From Mycolicibacterium agri (GTDB taxonomy: Bacteria > Actinomycetota > Actinomycetes > Mycobacteriales > Mycobacteriaceae), in NCBI RefSeq assembly GCF_002553505.1, contig NZ_PDCP01000011.1, positions 57,505 through 121,504 of the forward strand: DNA of 64,000 bases. Direction: 5' to 3'. Position numbers and translations under genes: made by a program. Under the pieces are notes generated by a model. It had not been told where the DNA came from. It did not search any database and worked only from the letters and a program-made list of their open reading frames with translations. The first letter of the stretch is position 1; each line of letters begins with the position of its first letter. Below are positions 37,161 through 46,944 of this stretch, piece after piece.

Positions 37161-40073
37161 TCAGTGCTTCTCGGCGTGCGACTCTGCGCCGACCGTTTCT
37201 GCTGCCGGGACCTTCGGCCACGGCGACGGCAGCGGACGCTCCCGCACCCGCATCGGCCACCAGAACCACTTGCCCATCAGCGCCGCGAGGGACGGCGTCA
37301 TGAACGAGCGGATCACCAGCGTGTCGAACAGCAGACCGAGGCCGATCGTCGTGCCCACCTGCCCGATGACCGTCAACTCGCTGACCGCCATCGAGATCAT
37401 CGTGAACGCGAACACCAGGCCTGCCGACGTCACCACCGAACCGGTGCCGCCCATCGCCCGGATGATCCCGGTGCGGAGCCCGGCGTAGATCTCCTCCTTG
37501 AAGCGGGCCACCAGCAGCAGGTTGTAGTCGGCGCCGACGGCCAACAGGATGATGACCGACATCGCCAACACCATCCAGTGCAACTCGATGCCGAGGATGT
37601 GCTGCCAGATCAGCACCGACAGTCCGAACGACGCGCCCAGCGACAGCACCACCGTGCCGACAATCACCGCCGACGCCACGATGCTGCGCGTGATGATGAG
37701 CATGATGATGAAAATCAGTGCCAGCGCAGCGATTGCGGCGATGATGAGGTCATAGGTGTTGCCGTCGGACAGGTCCTTGAACGTCGCCGCACTGCCGCCG
37801 AGGTAGATCGTCGAGCCCTCCAGCGGCGTGCCCTTGACTGCCTCCTTGGCCGCCTTCTTGATCGCGTCGATCTTCGCGATCCCCTCCGGCGACAACGGAT
37901 CACCGTCGTGGCTGATGATGAACCGCACGGCATGCCCGTCGGGCGAAAGGAACTGCTCCAAGCCGCGTTTGAAGTCCGGATTGTCGAAGACCTCCGGCGG
38001 CAGGTAGAACGAGTCGTCGTTCATCGACGCGTCGAAGGCCTCGCCCATGGCCGACGAGTTCTCCTGCATCGCCGCCATCTGATCCTGCATGCCCTTCTGC
38101 GAGGCATACATGGTCAGCATCATGGTCTTCATCGTCTTCATGGTCTCGATCATTTCGGGCATCATCGCGACCATTTGCGGCATAAGGGAATCCAGCCGCT
38201 CCATCTCCGGAATCAACTGCTGGATGTCGTCGGTCATCACGTCAACACCGTCGAGGGCGTCGAAGATCGATCGCAGCGACTGGCACAGCGGGATGTTGTA
38301 GCAGTGCGGTTCCCAGTACAGGTAGTTGCGGATCGGCCGGAAGAAGTCGTCGAAATCGGCTATGTTGTCTCGCAATTCGGCGACGTCGAGCGTCATGTCC
38401 TTCATCTTCGTCACCATCGAATGGGTGGTGTCGGCCATCTGGGCGGTGAGGTTCTGCATCCGCGTCATGGTGTCGATGGTGTTCTGCATCTCGTCGGCCT
38501 GCACCAGCATGTCGGCCATCCGGTCCTGCAGATACTTCTGGTTCAGCTGCTGGGTGGTGCCCTGCATGCTGATCTGGAACGGAATCGACGTGTGCTCGAT
38601 CGGCTTACCGTCCGGGCGGGTGATCGCCTGCACCCGCGCGACGCCTTCCACGCGGAAAATCGCCTTGGCGATCTTGTCGATCACCAGGAAGTCGGCCGAG
38701 TTACGCAGATCGTGATCGCTTTCGATCATCAGCAGTTCCGGATTCATCCGGGCCTGCGAGAAGTGCCGGTCGGCGGCCGCATAACCTTCGTTGGCCGGCA
38801 GGTCCGGCGGCAGATAGTCGCGGTCGTTGTAGTTGGTGCGATAGCCCGGCAGCGTCAGCAACCCGACCAGCGACAGCGCTACCGTCGCCACCAGAACCGC
38901 GCCCGGCCACCGCACGACGACCGCGCCAACCTTGCGCCAGCCACGAGTTCGCATCGCGCGCCGCGGTTCCAACGTCTTGCCGAACCGGGTGACCACCGAG
39001 ATCACCGCGGGGCCCAGCGTCAGCGCGGCGAACACCGTCGTCACCATGCCGATCGCCAGCGGGATGCCCAGCGTCTGGAAATACGGCAGCCGGGTGAAGG
39101 TCAGGCAGAACGTCGCACCCGCGATCGTCAGGCCGGAGCCGAGCACCACGTGCGCGGTGCCGCCAAACATCGTGTAGTAGGCCTGCTCTCGGTCTTCGCC
39201 GACCGACCGCGCCTCCTGATATCGACCGATCAGGAAGATGGCGTAGTCGGTCGCGGCGGCGATCGCCAGTGTCACCAGCAGGTTGGTCGCGAACGTCGAC
39301 AGGCCGATGATCTCGTGGAAGCCGAGGAACGCCACCAAACCACGGGATGCGCTCAGCTCCAGGACCACCATCAGGATCACGATCACCACCGTGATGATCG
39401 ACCGGTAGACCAGCAGCAGCATGATGATGATGACGGTGAAGGTCACCATCTCGATCAGCCGCATGCTGCGGTCGCCCGCGATGTGCTGGTCGGCCGCCAG
39501 CGCCGCGGGCCCGGTCACATAGGCCTTGACGCCCGGCGGGGCCTCGAGCCCGTCGACGATGTTCTGTACCGATTCCACTGACTCGTTGGCCAGCGCTTCG
39601 CCCTGGTTACCGGCAAGCTTGACCTGGACGTAGGCCGCCTTGCCGTCATTGCTCTGGGAGCCGGGGGCGGTGAGCGGATCGCTCCAGAAGTCCTGCACGG
39701 ACTGCACGTGCTTGGTGTCTTCGCGCAGCCGCTTGACCATCTCGTCGTAGAACTTGTGTGCGTCGTCGCCCAGCGGCTCCTGGCCTTCGAGCACGATCAT
39801 CACCGAGCTGTCGGAGTCGCCCTCGTGGAACAGCTCGCCGACCTTCTTCATGGAGATCATCGACGGCGCGTCGTTCGGGCTCATCGACACCGCCCGCATC
39901 TCGCCGACGGCCTCCAGCTGGGGCACCGTCACGTTGAGGAGGGCGATGATCGCCACCCACGCGATGATGATCGGCACCGCGAAAGTGCGGATGGTCCGCG
40001 GTATGAACGAGCGCTGGTGATGTCGGGGCTGCGAGAACGCGTCCGTCGGCGCGTCTGCGTTGTGGGCGCTCAT
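37161..40073 (-). CDS. mmpL4: MmpL-family RND transporter (MmpL4-like)
   Basis: 970 residues. Typical MmpL: first span near residue 30, large periplasmic domain with a long coiled-coil hairpin (about 480-680, many Met/Gln), and two groups of five further spans. The Asp-Tyr pair of the proton relay is visible ([30 protein letters not shown] type). MmpL4/MmpL5 with MmpS4/5 export mycobactin siderophores in M. tuberculosis. The set mmpL-mmpS with divergent TetR copies the Rv0450c-Rv0452 order, hence the mmpL4 assignment; another lipid substrate is possible. Confidence 0.85.
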   Translation of the reverse strand: MSAHNADAPTDAFSQPRHHQRSFIPRTIRTFAVPIIIAWVAIIALLNVTVPQLEAVGEMRAVSMSPNDAPSMISMKKVGELFHEGDSDSSVMIVLEGQEPLGDDAHKFYDEMVKRLREDTKHVQSVQDFWSDPLTAPGSQSNDGKAAYVQVKLAGNQGEALANESVESVQNIVDGLEAPPGVKAYVTGPAALAADQHIAGDRSMRLIEMVTFTVIIIMLLLVYRSIITVVIVILMVVLELSASRGLVAFLGFHEIIGLSTFATNLLVTLAIAAATDYAIFLIGRYQEARSVGEDREQAYYTMFGGTAHVVLGSGLTIAGATFCLTFTRLPYFQTLGIPLAIGMVTTVFAALTLGPAVISVVTRFGKTLEPRRAMRTRGWRKVGAVVVRWPGAVLVATVALSLVGLLTLPGYRTNYNDRDYLPPDLPANEGYAAADRHFSQARMNPELLMIESDHDLRNSADFLVIDKIAKAIFRVEGVARVQAITRPDGKPIEHTSIPFQISMQGTTQQLNQKYLQDRMADMLVQADEMQNTIDTMTRMQNLTAQMADTTHSMVTKMKDMTLDVAELRDNIADFDDFFRPIRNYLYWEPHCYNIPLCQSLRSIFDALDGVDVMTDDIQQLIPEMERLDSLMPQMVAMMPEMIETMKTMKTMMLTMYASQKGMQDQMAAMQENSSAMGEAFDASMNDDSFYLPPEVFDNPDFKRGLEQFLSPDGHAVRFIISHDGDPLSPEGIAKIDAIKKAAKEAVKGTPLEGSTIYLGGSAATFKDLSDGNTYDLIIAAIAALALIFIIMLIITRSIVASAVIVGTVVLSLGASFGLSVLIWQHILGIELHWMVLAMSVIILLAVGADYNLLLVARFKEEIYAGLRTGIIRAMGGTGSVVTSAGLVFAFTMISMAVSELTVIGQVGTTIGLGLLFDTLVIRSFMTPSLAALMGKWFWWPMRVRERPLPSPWPKVPAAETVGAESHAEKH

Positions 40074-40513
40074 GCGGACTTCACGTAGCAGAAGGTCTGG
40101 GCATTCAAGCCGTTGGACGTCCTTTCGTCTTTGACCTCGTCGTCGACGATGATCCGGCAGGTGATCGAGCTGCCGTCACCCTGCGCGACGATGTTGGGCG
40201 CGGCCGACGGCGCGGTGGTCTGCAACGTCAGCGACCACGGCAGCGTGGCATGGTCGACGCGTTGCGGCTTGGCGTCGAGGTCGAGGTAGTTGATGTCTGC
40301 GTAGGTGCCGGTGCCGAAGATCTCGTACCTGACGACCTTGGGGTCGAACGGTTCCGGATCGTCGGCGAAGTTGCGTGGGGTGACCGTGATGCCCTCGGCG
40401 CCGAAGAACGTGCGCACCCGGTGCACGGTGACACCCGCAATGAAGACGACTGCCACGATGAGAAGCGGTAGCCACGCCTTCCTGATGAAGGTCAGCGGCG
40501 AATTACCGCTCAT
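40070..40513 (-). CDS. mmpS4: MmpS-family accessory protein (MmpS4-like)
   Basis: 147 residues. One N-terminal span ([20 protein letters not shown]), then a small beta-rich periplasmic domain ([55 protein letters not shown]) characteristic of MmpS. Works with the MmpL encoded in the 4-bp overlapping gene. Confidence 0.88.
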   Translation of the reverse strand: MSGNSPLTFIRKAWLPLLIVAVVFIAGVTVHRVRTFFGAEGITVTPRNFADDPEPFDPKVVRYEIFGTGTYADINYLDLDAKPQRVDHATLPWSLTLQTTAPSAAPNIVAQGDGSSITCRIIVDDEVKDERTSNGLNAQTFCYVKSA

Positions 40514-40819
40514 TGATCATGTCCTTCCGCCGGTTCGAACCGTTGCAGAGCACGCTTCCGCCGCACGGCGTGGTGGAGCTACTGGCGGCCAGCCGACAGG
40601 TCGGACAGTGCGGCCACGTTGACCCCGACATCTCGCGTCACGCGCACGGACAGAGCGAACTTATCCGCTCGGCTAAGTATCGACAAGTCATGTGGCTAAG
40701 ATTACTTAGCCAAAAAGTGTGTTAATCCGACCACATGGCTAGATTAACCCCCATTCCGCGACCAAAGCGCGGTTAGTATCGCGGCAACGTGGGTGCAGCG
40801 GCGCCGAGAAGGGACTGGT
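40514..40819. other. Divergent promoter region of mmpS-mmpL and the TetR gene
   Basis: 306 bp, AT-richer than the flanks. Contains a strong palindrome (40693-40712), a second inverted repeat GTTAATC (40721-40727) with GATTAAC (40742-40748), and a third half-site CGGCTAAG near 40670. No perfect IdeR box was found. Confidence 0.7.
40693..40712. promoter_or_regulatory. Probable operator of the divergent TetR regulator
   Basis: TGGCTAAG-N4-CTTAGCCA, a perfect 8+8 palindrome in the middle of the mmpS-tetR intergenic region. Size and symmetry suit a TetR dimer that represses both directions. Confidence 0.65.
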
Positions 40820-41425
40820 GTGACGAAGGTGGCATCACCCCGCGGCGTGGTCCGTGAGCGGGTGCTGGCGGCGGCGCTCGAACTCTTCGCCGAGAACGGC
40901 ATCAGCGGAACGTCCCTGCAGATGATCGCCGACCGGGTCGGCGTCGCGAAGGCCTCTGTCTACTACCAGTTCCACACCAAAGAGGACATCGTGCTGGCCC
41001 TGATGAGGCCGGTGTTCGACGACATCGCCCGGCTGGTCAAGATCGCCGAAGCCGTCGACTCAGCAGGAGCCCGGCGCGACGTCGCGATCAGTGGCCTTGT
41101 CGAACTCGCGGTGCGCAACCGCGATCTGACGACGGTGTTCTTCGGCGATCCCGCCGTCGACGGCCTGGTGCGCTCCCGCGAAGAGTTCGCGGCGGCTGTC
41201 GACGGACTCAACACGCTACTGCTCGGCGCCTCACCCGACGACCAGACGCGGGTCGCGATGTCGGTTCTCACCGCGGGCATCTACGGCACGGCCATCAATC
41301 CACACCTGGCCGATCTGAGCGACGACGATCTGCACCGCTTGCTTCTGGAGACCATGAAGCGCTTGGTGACGGCGCTCTGCTCCGGCGATTCCTCGGGGCC
41401 GGCGGCAGATCAGGTGGATCAGTAG
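40820..41425 (+). CDS. TetR/AcrR-family regulator of the mmpS-mmpL pair
   Basis: 201 residues from GTG 40820, with GAAGGGA upstream (GTG 40793 is an alternative). N-terminal HTH (GTSLQMIADRVGVAKASVYYQFHTKEDIV), C-terminal ligand domain. Divergent from mmpS-mmpL, the place of Rv0452. Its 3' end overlaps the convergent gene at 41419 by 7 bp. Confidence 0.88.
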   Translation: MTKVASPRGVVRERVLAAALELFAENGISGTSLQMIADRVGVAKASVYYQFHTKEDIVLALMRPVFDDIARLVKIAEAVDSAGARRDVAISGLVELAVRNRDLTTVFFGDPAVDGLVRSREEFAAAVDGLNTLLLGASPDDQTRVAMSVLTAGIYGTAINPHLADLSDDDLHRLLLETMKRLVTALCSGDSSGPAADQVDQ

Positions 41426-42258
41426 TCGCCCACCGGGGCGGTCAGTCCGGGATCGATGCGCGCCCGCACACGCACCGAGGCACATGCGGCCGCGACAATC
41501 ATCGCGGCATCCGAGTCGTGGCCCTTCGGGATCTGGATCTCCGCGCTGTCGGCATCTTCCCGGTGGGCCATCAACCAGTCGTAGAGCAGCCAATCCAGTC
41601 CGCACGCCACTGCGAACGGGTCCGCATCGGGTGCCTCTGCGCCGGCGATGCACGCTTCGATCGCCTCGCGGTGCTCGCGCCGCGCCGCCTCCTTGTTCAC
41701 CCCTGAGCTGTCGAACAGCATCGTCGACAGCGTGAGCGGATACCGTTGTCCCGTCTCGGTGTTGAGCACCCATCGGCCGCCCTTCCACGGCCGGTCGGGA
41801 TCCACCAGCTGCATCTGGCCGAAGCCGCCGATCACGCCGAGCTGCGGCTCGTCGAGCTCTCCGTCCAGCGGTGCGGGGCCGAGCAGGCCGACGGGGAAAC
41901 GCGCCCGGATCGAGAACAGTGTCGCTGTGCCGATGATCTTTCCCGCACGGACGTCCGGCACGATCCCGGCGAGTTCGGCGCCCAGCGCGTAGTCACGCAC
42001 CAAAATGTCCAGCGCGCGGTGTAATTCGACCAGATCGTCACGTTCTTGCGCGTCGGGGTGTCTGCCGCCGCCGAGCAGATCTCCGAAGCGCGCCGCGGCG
42101 ATGATCAGCGCGTCGTCGAGTGCCTCCAGGTGTGTCGCGACCAAGCGGTCGGGTTCGTCGTCGTCGATGACGAGGTCGGGCAGGCCGATCCGCACGCCGT
42201 CCGGCGTCACCCAGCAGAAGCCGATCTGGCCGTCCGCCTGAATGATTCGCGGTCTCAT
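41419..42258 (-). CDS. Uncharacterised protein at the 3' end of the hyp operon
   Basis: 279 residues, ATG 42258 overlapping the stop of the preceding gene (ATGA). Soluble, mixed alpha/beta, rich in Asp. No motif recognised; PRIIQADGQIGFCWVTPDG and DWLLYDWLMAHREDADSAEIQIPKG stand out. Last gene of the hydrogenase-maturation operon by overlap, so a role in hydrogenase assembly or H2 metabolism is inferred from context only. Confidence 0.75.
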   Translation of the reverse strand: MRPRIIQADGQIGFCWVTPDGVRIGLPDLVIDDDEPDRLVATHLEALDDALIIAAARFGDLLGGGRHPDAQERDDLVELHRALDILVRDYALGAELAGIVPDVRAGKIIGTATLFSIRARFPVGLLGPAPLDGELDEPQLGVIGGFGQMQLVDPDRPWKGGRWVLNTETGQRYPLTLSTMLFDSSGVNKEAARREHREAIEACIAGAEAPDADPFAVACGLDWLLYDWLMAHREDADSAEIQIPKGHDSDAAMIVAAACASVRVRARIDPGLTAPVGDY

Positions 42259-42998
42259 GATCTGTGCTCGCCCAGCCTGCGGTTCGTCACGGCCAACTGA
42301 AGGACCGTGCTTTCCTCGAGCCGCGCCACCTGCTCGACGCTGAGCTGATCGCAGACCCGGCCCCAGTGCATCGCGACGAGTTCATCCGGCGCGACGGCAC
42401 CGATCTCTACTGTGGCGGTCAGATGGGTCGGCGCCGTCAGTGACAGCGCCGAATCCTGCCAACGCAGCTTTCGGCCTTCCACCGTTGCGGTGTCGCCCTC
42501 GACGGATATGACGGTGCCCCAGGAGATTCGGCAGTTGTCGAGCACCGACACCGGGCCCGTGTCGTTCACCCCGCCGAGGTTTCGTCCGAGTAGACGGGAC
42601 CAGGGGTAGACGCCGAAGACGTGGAAGCAGTGGTTCGGCGCGGCCTCGTCGGCGAGATCGTCGGTGAGATGGGTCCAGTAGTGGCCCGCCTGCGGCGCGA
42701 CGAGCGCGAGCAGCTCCGCGGTGAACTCCTGTGCGTCGATGCCTGCCCCGATGCCGCCGCCGAGCCAGTACGCGTCGACGAGGCGAAGATCAAGCGGGTC
42801 GGGGATGCCGGTCATCTTCGACATCACCTTTAGATACGGCCAGGCGCCGGTGAATTGTGCGGCGGCCTTCTTGATTTCGTCGCGCGAACCCCTCAGCATC
42901 GCCGACGCCTGCGGCGGACCGCAGTAGCCGAGTTCGTTCGGCGCGCAGGCATACCGCGCGAACATCGCCGCGCCCGTGCCCGCGTCGACCGTCGTCAT
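42255..42998 (-). CDS. DUF6390-like protein of actinobacterial hydrogenase operons
   Basis: 247 residues, ATG 42998 overlapping the hypD stop by 4 bp. Begins with FARYACAPNELGYCGPPQ and has GAWPYLKVMSKMTGIPDPLDLRLVDAYWLG and NHCFHVFGVYPWSRLLG, a pattern I associate, without being able to check, with the DUF6390 proteins that accompany actinobacterial hydrogenases. Several conserved-looking His/Cys residues (CGP, NHCFHVF) could bind metal. Function unknown. Confidence 0.75.
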   Translation of the reverse strand: MTTVDAGTGAAMFARYACAPNELGYCGPPQASAMLRGSRDEIKKAAAQFTGAWPYLKVMSKMTGIPDPLDLRLVDAYWLGGGIGAGIDAQEFTAELLALVAPQAGHYWTHLTDDLADEAAPNHCFHVFGVYPWSRLLGRNLGGVNDTGPVSVLDNCRISWGTVISVEGDTATVEGRKLRWQDSALSLTAPTHLTATVEIGAVAPDELVAMHWGRVCDQLSVEQVARLEESTVLQLAVTNRRLGEHRS

Positions 42999-44140
42999 GC
43001 CCCGGCGACCTGCCCGCTCAACGAGGCCGCCTCGCGGTGCAGTCGGCCGAAGTTGTAGTACGCGGCACACGCGCCCTCCGGTGACACCATGCAGGTGCCG
43101 ATCGGCGTCTCCGGCGTGCACGCCGTGCCGAAAACCTTGCACTCCCACGGCTTGAGCACACCCTTGAGCACTTCACCGCACTGGCAGGCCTTCGGGTCGG
43201 CGACGCGTACGCCCGGCAGCGCGAAGCGCTGCTCGGCGTCGAAGTCGGCCAGCTCGTCGCGCAGCCGCAGCGCGCTCTGCGAGATGAACCCGAGGCCGCG
43301 CCACTCGAAATGCGGGCGCAGCGCGAACACCTTGCTCATCAACGACAGCGCAGCCGGGTTGCCATCGTCGGGCACGACCCGCGAGTACTGGTTCTCGACC
43401 TCGCAGCGCCCGTCGCGAATCTGACGCAGCAGCATGACGATGGAGGCCAAGATGTCCAGCGGCTCAAAACCCGCTACCACCAACGGCTTACCGTAGACGG
43501 CCGGTACGAAGCGGTATGGCCGGGTGCCGACGACGGTCGAGACGTGCCCCGGCCCCAGGAACCCGGACAGCCGTAGGTCGGGTGACTCGAGGATCGCCTT
43601 GATCGGCGGCACGATCGTGACGTGATTGCAGAACACGGTGAAGTTCTTCACGCCGAGTTGCTGTGCGCGCACCAGCGTGACCGCCGTCGACGGTGCGGTT
43701 GTCTCGAATCCGATCGCGAAGAACACCACCTGCTTGTCAGGGTTGTCGACGGCGATCTTGAGCGCGTCGAGCGGCGAGTACACGAATCGCACGTCCGCAC
43801 CGTTGGCTTTGGCGTCCAACAGGCTGCCGTTGGAGCCGGGCACCCGCATCATGTCCCCGAAGCAGGTGAAGGTCACGTCCTGCTGCTGCGCCAGCCAGAT
43901 CGCGTCGTCGACGCGTCCCATCGGGATGACGCACACGGGGCAGCCCGGGCCGTGTACCAGTTCGACGTTTTCGGGGAGCAGATGCTCGATTCCGTGCCGG
44001 TAGATCGTGTGGGTGTGCCCGCCGCACACCTCCATGAACTTGAAGTGCTCCTGCCGCGAGCCTTCGTTGGCCAGACTCTCGATGGCGCCCAACAGTTTTC
44101 GCGCTGCGGCCGGGTCACGGAATTCATCAACGAATCGCAT
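42995..44140 (-). CDS. hypD: Hydrogenase maturation protein HypD
   Basis: 381 residues. Carries CGGHTH (Cys39), GPGCPVC (Cys67, Cys70) and a C-terminal four-Cys [4Fe-4S] region (CQCGEVLKG through GACAAYYNFGR). The scaffold, with HypC, on which the Fe(CN)2CO group of the [NiFe] site is built. Lies between hypC and the DUF6390-like gene. Confidence 0.96.
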   Translation of the reverse strand: MRFVDEFRDPAAARKLLGAIESLANEGSRQEHFKFMEVCGGHTHTIYRHGIEHLLPENVELVHGPGCPVCVIPMGRVDDAIWLAQQQDVTFTCFGDMMRVPGSNGSLLDAKANGADVRFVYSPLDALKIAVDNPDKQVVFFAIGFETTAPSTAVTLVRAQQLGVKNFTVFCNHVTIVPPIKAILESPDLRLSGFLGPGHVSTVVGTRPYRFVPAVYGKPLVVAGFEPLDILASIVMLLRQIRDGRCEVENQYSRVVPDDGNPAALSLMSKVFALRPHFEWRGLGFISQSALRLRDELADFDAEQRFALPGVRVADPKACQCGEVLKGVLKPWECKVFGTACTPETPIGTCMVSPEGACAAYYNFGRLHREAASLSGQVAGA

Positions 44141-44154
44141 ATCGTCTCCCCCTT

Positions 44155-44427
44155 TTAGATGATCGCCGACTTGTCGAACGCTTCAATTTCATCGGAGTAC
44201 GCATCGCCCATCTTCTTGACTGCCGCCAAGGTCAACAGGGCCTCCGTCTCGTCGATCTTCGCCATCGCGAAGCCCACGTGGACCAGCACCCAGTCGTCGG
44301 GGACGGGCATGTCGTTCTCCAGAAGCCGGACGCTGATCACTCTGCGCACGCCATTGACATCGACCTTCGCCAGGCAGTTTTCGGCGTCGGTGATCTCGAC
44401 GATCCGTCCGGGAATCCCCAAGCACAT
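44155..44427 (-). CDS. hypC: Hydrogenase maturation chaperone HypC, second copy
   Basis: 90 residues, MCLGIPGRIVEI with the essential Cys2, and DWVLVHVGFAMAKIDE. Carries the Fe(CN)2CO unit from HypD to the large-subunit precursor. Directly between hypE and hypD. A different HypC is at 46941-47192. Confidence 0.94.
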   Translation of the reverse strand: MCLGIPGRIVEITDAENCLAKVDVNGVRRVISVRLLENDMPVPDDWVLVHVGFAMAKIDETEALLTLAAVKKMGDAYSDEIEAFDKSAII

Positions 44428-44441
44428 ACCGGTTTCCTTTC

Positions 44442-45551
44442 TCAGCAGATCCGCGGGAGCGGGTCGCCGACGAGCATGTCCACGATCCGGGTGCCGCCGA
44501 AGCCGGTGCGGACGACGACGGTGGCGGTCGGTTCTTCGGCGATCTCGCCGATTTCGGTGGCGCCTTCGCCACCGGGATGAGAGCGCAACGCGGCCAGCGC
44601 GTCCGCGGCCTCCGCGGGGTCGACGACGGCGATGAACTTCCCTTCGTTGGCGACATAGAGCGGGTCGATGCCCAGCATCTCGCATGCGCCCGCCACTTCG
44701 GGGCGCACGGGAAGGCTTTCCTCCTCCAACACCACCGCGACGCCGGCGGCCTGCGCCAGTTCGTTGCATACGGTGCCGACGCCGCCGCGGGTGGGATCGC
44801 GCAGCCACCTCGTCGACGGCGCCGCGGCGAGCAGCTGCTCGACAAGCCCGCTGACCGCCATTGTGTCCGAACGGATGTCGGCCTCGATCGCGAGATCGCC
44901 GCGAGCCAGCATGACCGCCATGCCGTGGTCGCCGATCGGCCCGGACACCAACACCTTGTCGCCCGGCCTGACATCGAGGGGCGACAGGACGCGACCCTCG
45001 GGCACCCGGCCGACACCGGAGGTGCTGATGAACATACCGTCGGCGGCGCCACGGGGCACGACCTTGGTGTCGCCGGTGACGATCTGGACGCCCGCCGCTT
45101 CGGCCGCCGCCGCCATGTCGGCGACGATCTCGCGCAGCTCGTCGATCGGAAAACCTTCTTCGAGAACGAAAGCCGCGGTCATCCAGGACGGCACGGCACC
45201 CGCCATCGCCAGGTCGTTCACGGTGCCGTGGACGGCCAGGTGCCCGATCGACCCGCCAGGAAAGCGCAAGGGTTGAACGACGAAGGAGTCGGTGGACAAC
45301 GCGATCCGCTGCCCGCCCATGTCGACGACCGCGCCGTCGCCGAGCTGCTCCAGATGGTCATTGCGGAACGCTTCGACGAAGACCGCGTCGACCAGCGCGG
45401 CCGACGCCTTCCCGCCTGCGCCGTGGGCGAGCGTGACGACCGAGTCCCGCAGCCTGGGTCTGCGCTTGCGGAACGCCTCGATGCGCTCGATGACTTGGCC
45501 CTCCCGAAACGACGGGCCGGTGGACAGGTATTCGGTGACGTGGTCGGTCAA
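44442..45551 (-). CDS. hypE: Hydrogenase maturation protein HypE
   Basis: 369 residues from TTG 45551, which overlaps the preceding stop (TTGA) and follows GGAAAGGGG. PurM-like ATPase (LAHGAGGKASAALVDAVF, GDTKVVPRG, DPTRGGVGTVCNELAQ). Ends in the universal PRIC: the C-terminal Cys369 takes the carbamoyl group from HypF and is dehydrated to thiocyanate for the CN ligands. Confidence 0.95.
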   Translation of the reverse strand: MTDHVTEYLSTGPSFREGQVIERIEAFRKRRPRLRDSVVTLAHGAGGKASAALVDAVFVEAFRNDHLEQLGDGAVVDMGGQRIALSTDSFVVQPLRFPGGSIGHLAVHGTVNDLAMAGAVPSWMTAAFVLEEGFPIDELREIVADMAAAAEAAGVQIVTGDTKVVPRGAADGMFISTSGVGRVPEGRVLSPLDVRPGDKVLVSGPIGDHGMAVMLARGDLAIEADIRSDTMAVSGLVEQLLAAAPSTRWLRDPTRGGVGTVCNELAQAAGVAVVLEEESLPVRPEVAGACEMLGIDPLYVANEGKFIAVVDPAEAADALAALRSHPGGEGATEIGEIAEEPTATVVVRTGFGGTRIVDMLVGDPLPRIC

Positions 45552-46231
45552 CGGACCCCCCTTTCCGTTTGGACGGTCGACCACAGCTGGTAGCCGATCA
45601 ACGCCTGAGATTCCTGAATGCGGTGCACGCTTTGTGATTCGACGACGAAGCACACGTCGACGTCCGGGTTGTCGCGGAATCGACCACCGTCGTAGCCGGC
45701 GAATCCGATGGTGTACATGCCTCGGCTGCGGGCCTCCCGCAGCGCGAGCAGCAGGTCGGCGGAGTTCCCGCTCGTCGACATCGCGACGGCGACGTCGCCT
45801 GCGTTGGCGCGCGCGATCAACTGCCGCGCGAACACCAGGTCGAAGCCGACGTCGTTGCCGAGCGCGGTCAGCACTGCCTGGTCGGCAGTCAGCGACCACG
45901 CCGGCAGCGGATCACCGGCGGGTGGCCGGGCGAACAGGGCCGCCAGTGTCGTCGCATCCGTGGAACTGCCGCCGTTGCCGAACGTGAAAAGCCTTCCGCC
46001 CGAGTTGAATCGGCGCGCCAGCTCGGCGCCTGCCTCGGCGATCAGCGGCGCGCACTTCGCCATGGTCGTGCGCCGCAGCGTTGTGCTCTCCTCGGCCTTC
46101 GACAGCGCCGACCTGGTGAGGTCGGTGAGCAGCGCGTCTTTGTCCGACTCGTCGCCGTCGATGAACGGATAGAGGAAGTTGGTCGCTTCGCCCGAACCGC
46201 TCCGGACCGCTTCGTAGGCGTTCTGAGTCAT
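45548..46231 (-). CDS. SIS-domain (GmhA/phosphoheptose isomerase-like) protein in hyp operon
   Basis: 227 residues. Single SIS domain with sugar-phosphate-binding loops FTFGNGGSSTDA and AMSTSGNSADLLLAL, as in GmhA. Overlaps both neighbours by 4 bp. No heptose pathway is nearby. Its constant company with hyp genes in actinobacteria suggests a part in hydrogenase maturation, which has not been defined as far as I know. Confidence 0.85.
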   Translation of the reverse strand: MTQNAYEAVRSGSGEATNFLYPFIDGDESDKDALLTDLTRSALSKAEESTTLRRTTMAKCAPLIAEAGAELARRFNSGGRLFTFGNGGSSTDATTLAALFARPPAGDPLPAWSLTADQAVLTALGNDVGFDLVFARQLIARANAGDVAVAMSTSGNSADLLLALREARSRGMYTIGFAGYDGGRFRDNPDVDVCFVVESQSVHRIQESQALIGYQLWSTVQTERGVR

Positions 46232-46944
46232 CGCGCACCGCCCTCGTCGACAGCCGTCATCGCCATGCCCGCATGGACGAGTATCAGATCGCCAGGCCGC
46301 AGTCCGCCGGTCAGCGTCGTGTCGACGGTCTCGACCCCCGACGCGGTGCGTACGGTCGCAGAACCGTCGGGGGCCAGATTGATCACTTCGCCGAGCCGGC
46401 CTTCGTCGCTGCAGGTGATGCACACTTCGTCGGTGCATTCCGGTTGCTGGCGCAGGAGGCCGGGATGCTCGAAGCACACATGGGTGAGCTCCCACAGCAG
46501 GTGGTACATCAAGACGAATTCGCCCGTTGCGGGCAGCCGCGGGTCGGGGTCGTCGAACCAGAGCACGTGGTCGGCGGCGCCGTCGTGCGGCCGGACGCCG
46601 TTGCCGATCCACAGGGTGGTGACGCCCCATGCGGGAGCACGCCGCATCACCGCCTGCACCTGCTCGTCGGCGCCGTCGGCGACGGCAATCACGATGTCGC
46701 CGGGCTGGGCCGATATCCGCACCTGGGCAACGAGATCCGCGCCGGTGAGTGCGACGGCGGGAAGTGCGCGCTTGCCGACGATCACCGGATGGACGAACTC
46801 GACGGCGATGTGTTGCGCGTGCGCGGGAAAGTCGCGCGATATGCACCACATCGTCGCGCCCGCCGACAACCGTTGTGCCAGTGTGAAAGACGCGTGCGCC
46901 AGATCCGCCGCGACCTGGCTGGTCAATTCGCAGGGCGCGGTCAC
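46228..46944 (-). CDS. SIS-like domain fused to a C-terminal HypC/HupF domain
   Basis: 238 residues from GTG 46944. Residues about 1-165 look like a degenerate SIS domain (GDIVIAVADGADEQVQAVM, TLWIGNG). Residues about 170-238 align with HypC: EVCITCSDEGRLGEVINL, then GDLILVHAGMAMTAVDE. In HypC the catalytic Cys is residue 2; here the matching Cys is internal, so the chemistry must differ or the protein is processed. Overlaps hypC1 upstream and the SIS gene downstream. Confidence 0.8.
   Translation of the reverse strand: MTAPCELTSQVAADLAHASFTLAQRLSAGATMWCISRDFPAHAQHIAVEFVHPVIVGKRALPAVALTGADLVAQVRISAQPGDIVIAVADGADEQVQAVMRRAPAWGVTTLWIGNGVRPHDGAADHVLWFDDPDPRLPATGEFVLMYHLLWELTHVCFEHPGLLRQQPECTDEVCITCSDEGRLGEVINLAPDGSATVRTASGVETVDTTLTGGLRPGDLILVHAGMAMTAVDEGGAR

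Noticed and set aside
37038..39581. 847-codon plus-strand open frame opposite mmpL
   Set aside because: His/Arg/Asp-rich shadow of the mmpL gene; covers the tRNA 3' flank and has no start signal.
40514..40819. IdeR iron box upstream of mmpS
   Set aside because: The palindromes do not match TTAGGTTAGGCTAACCTAA well enough; TetR operator is the simpler reading.
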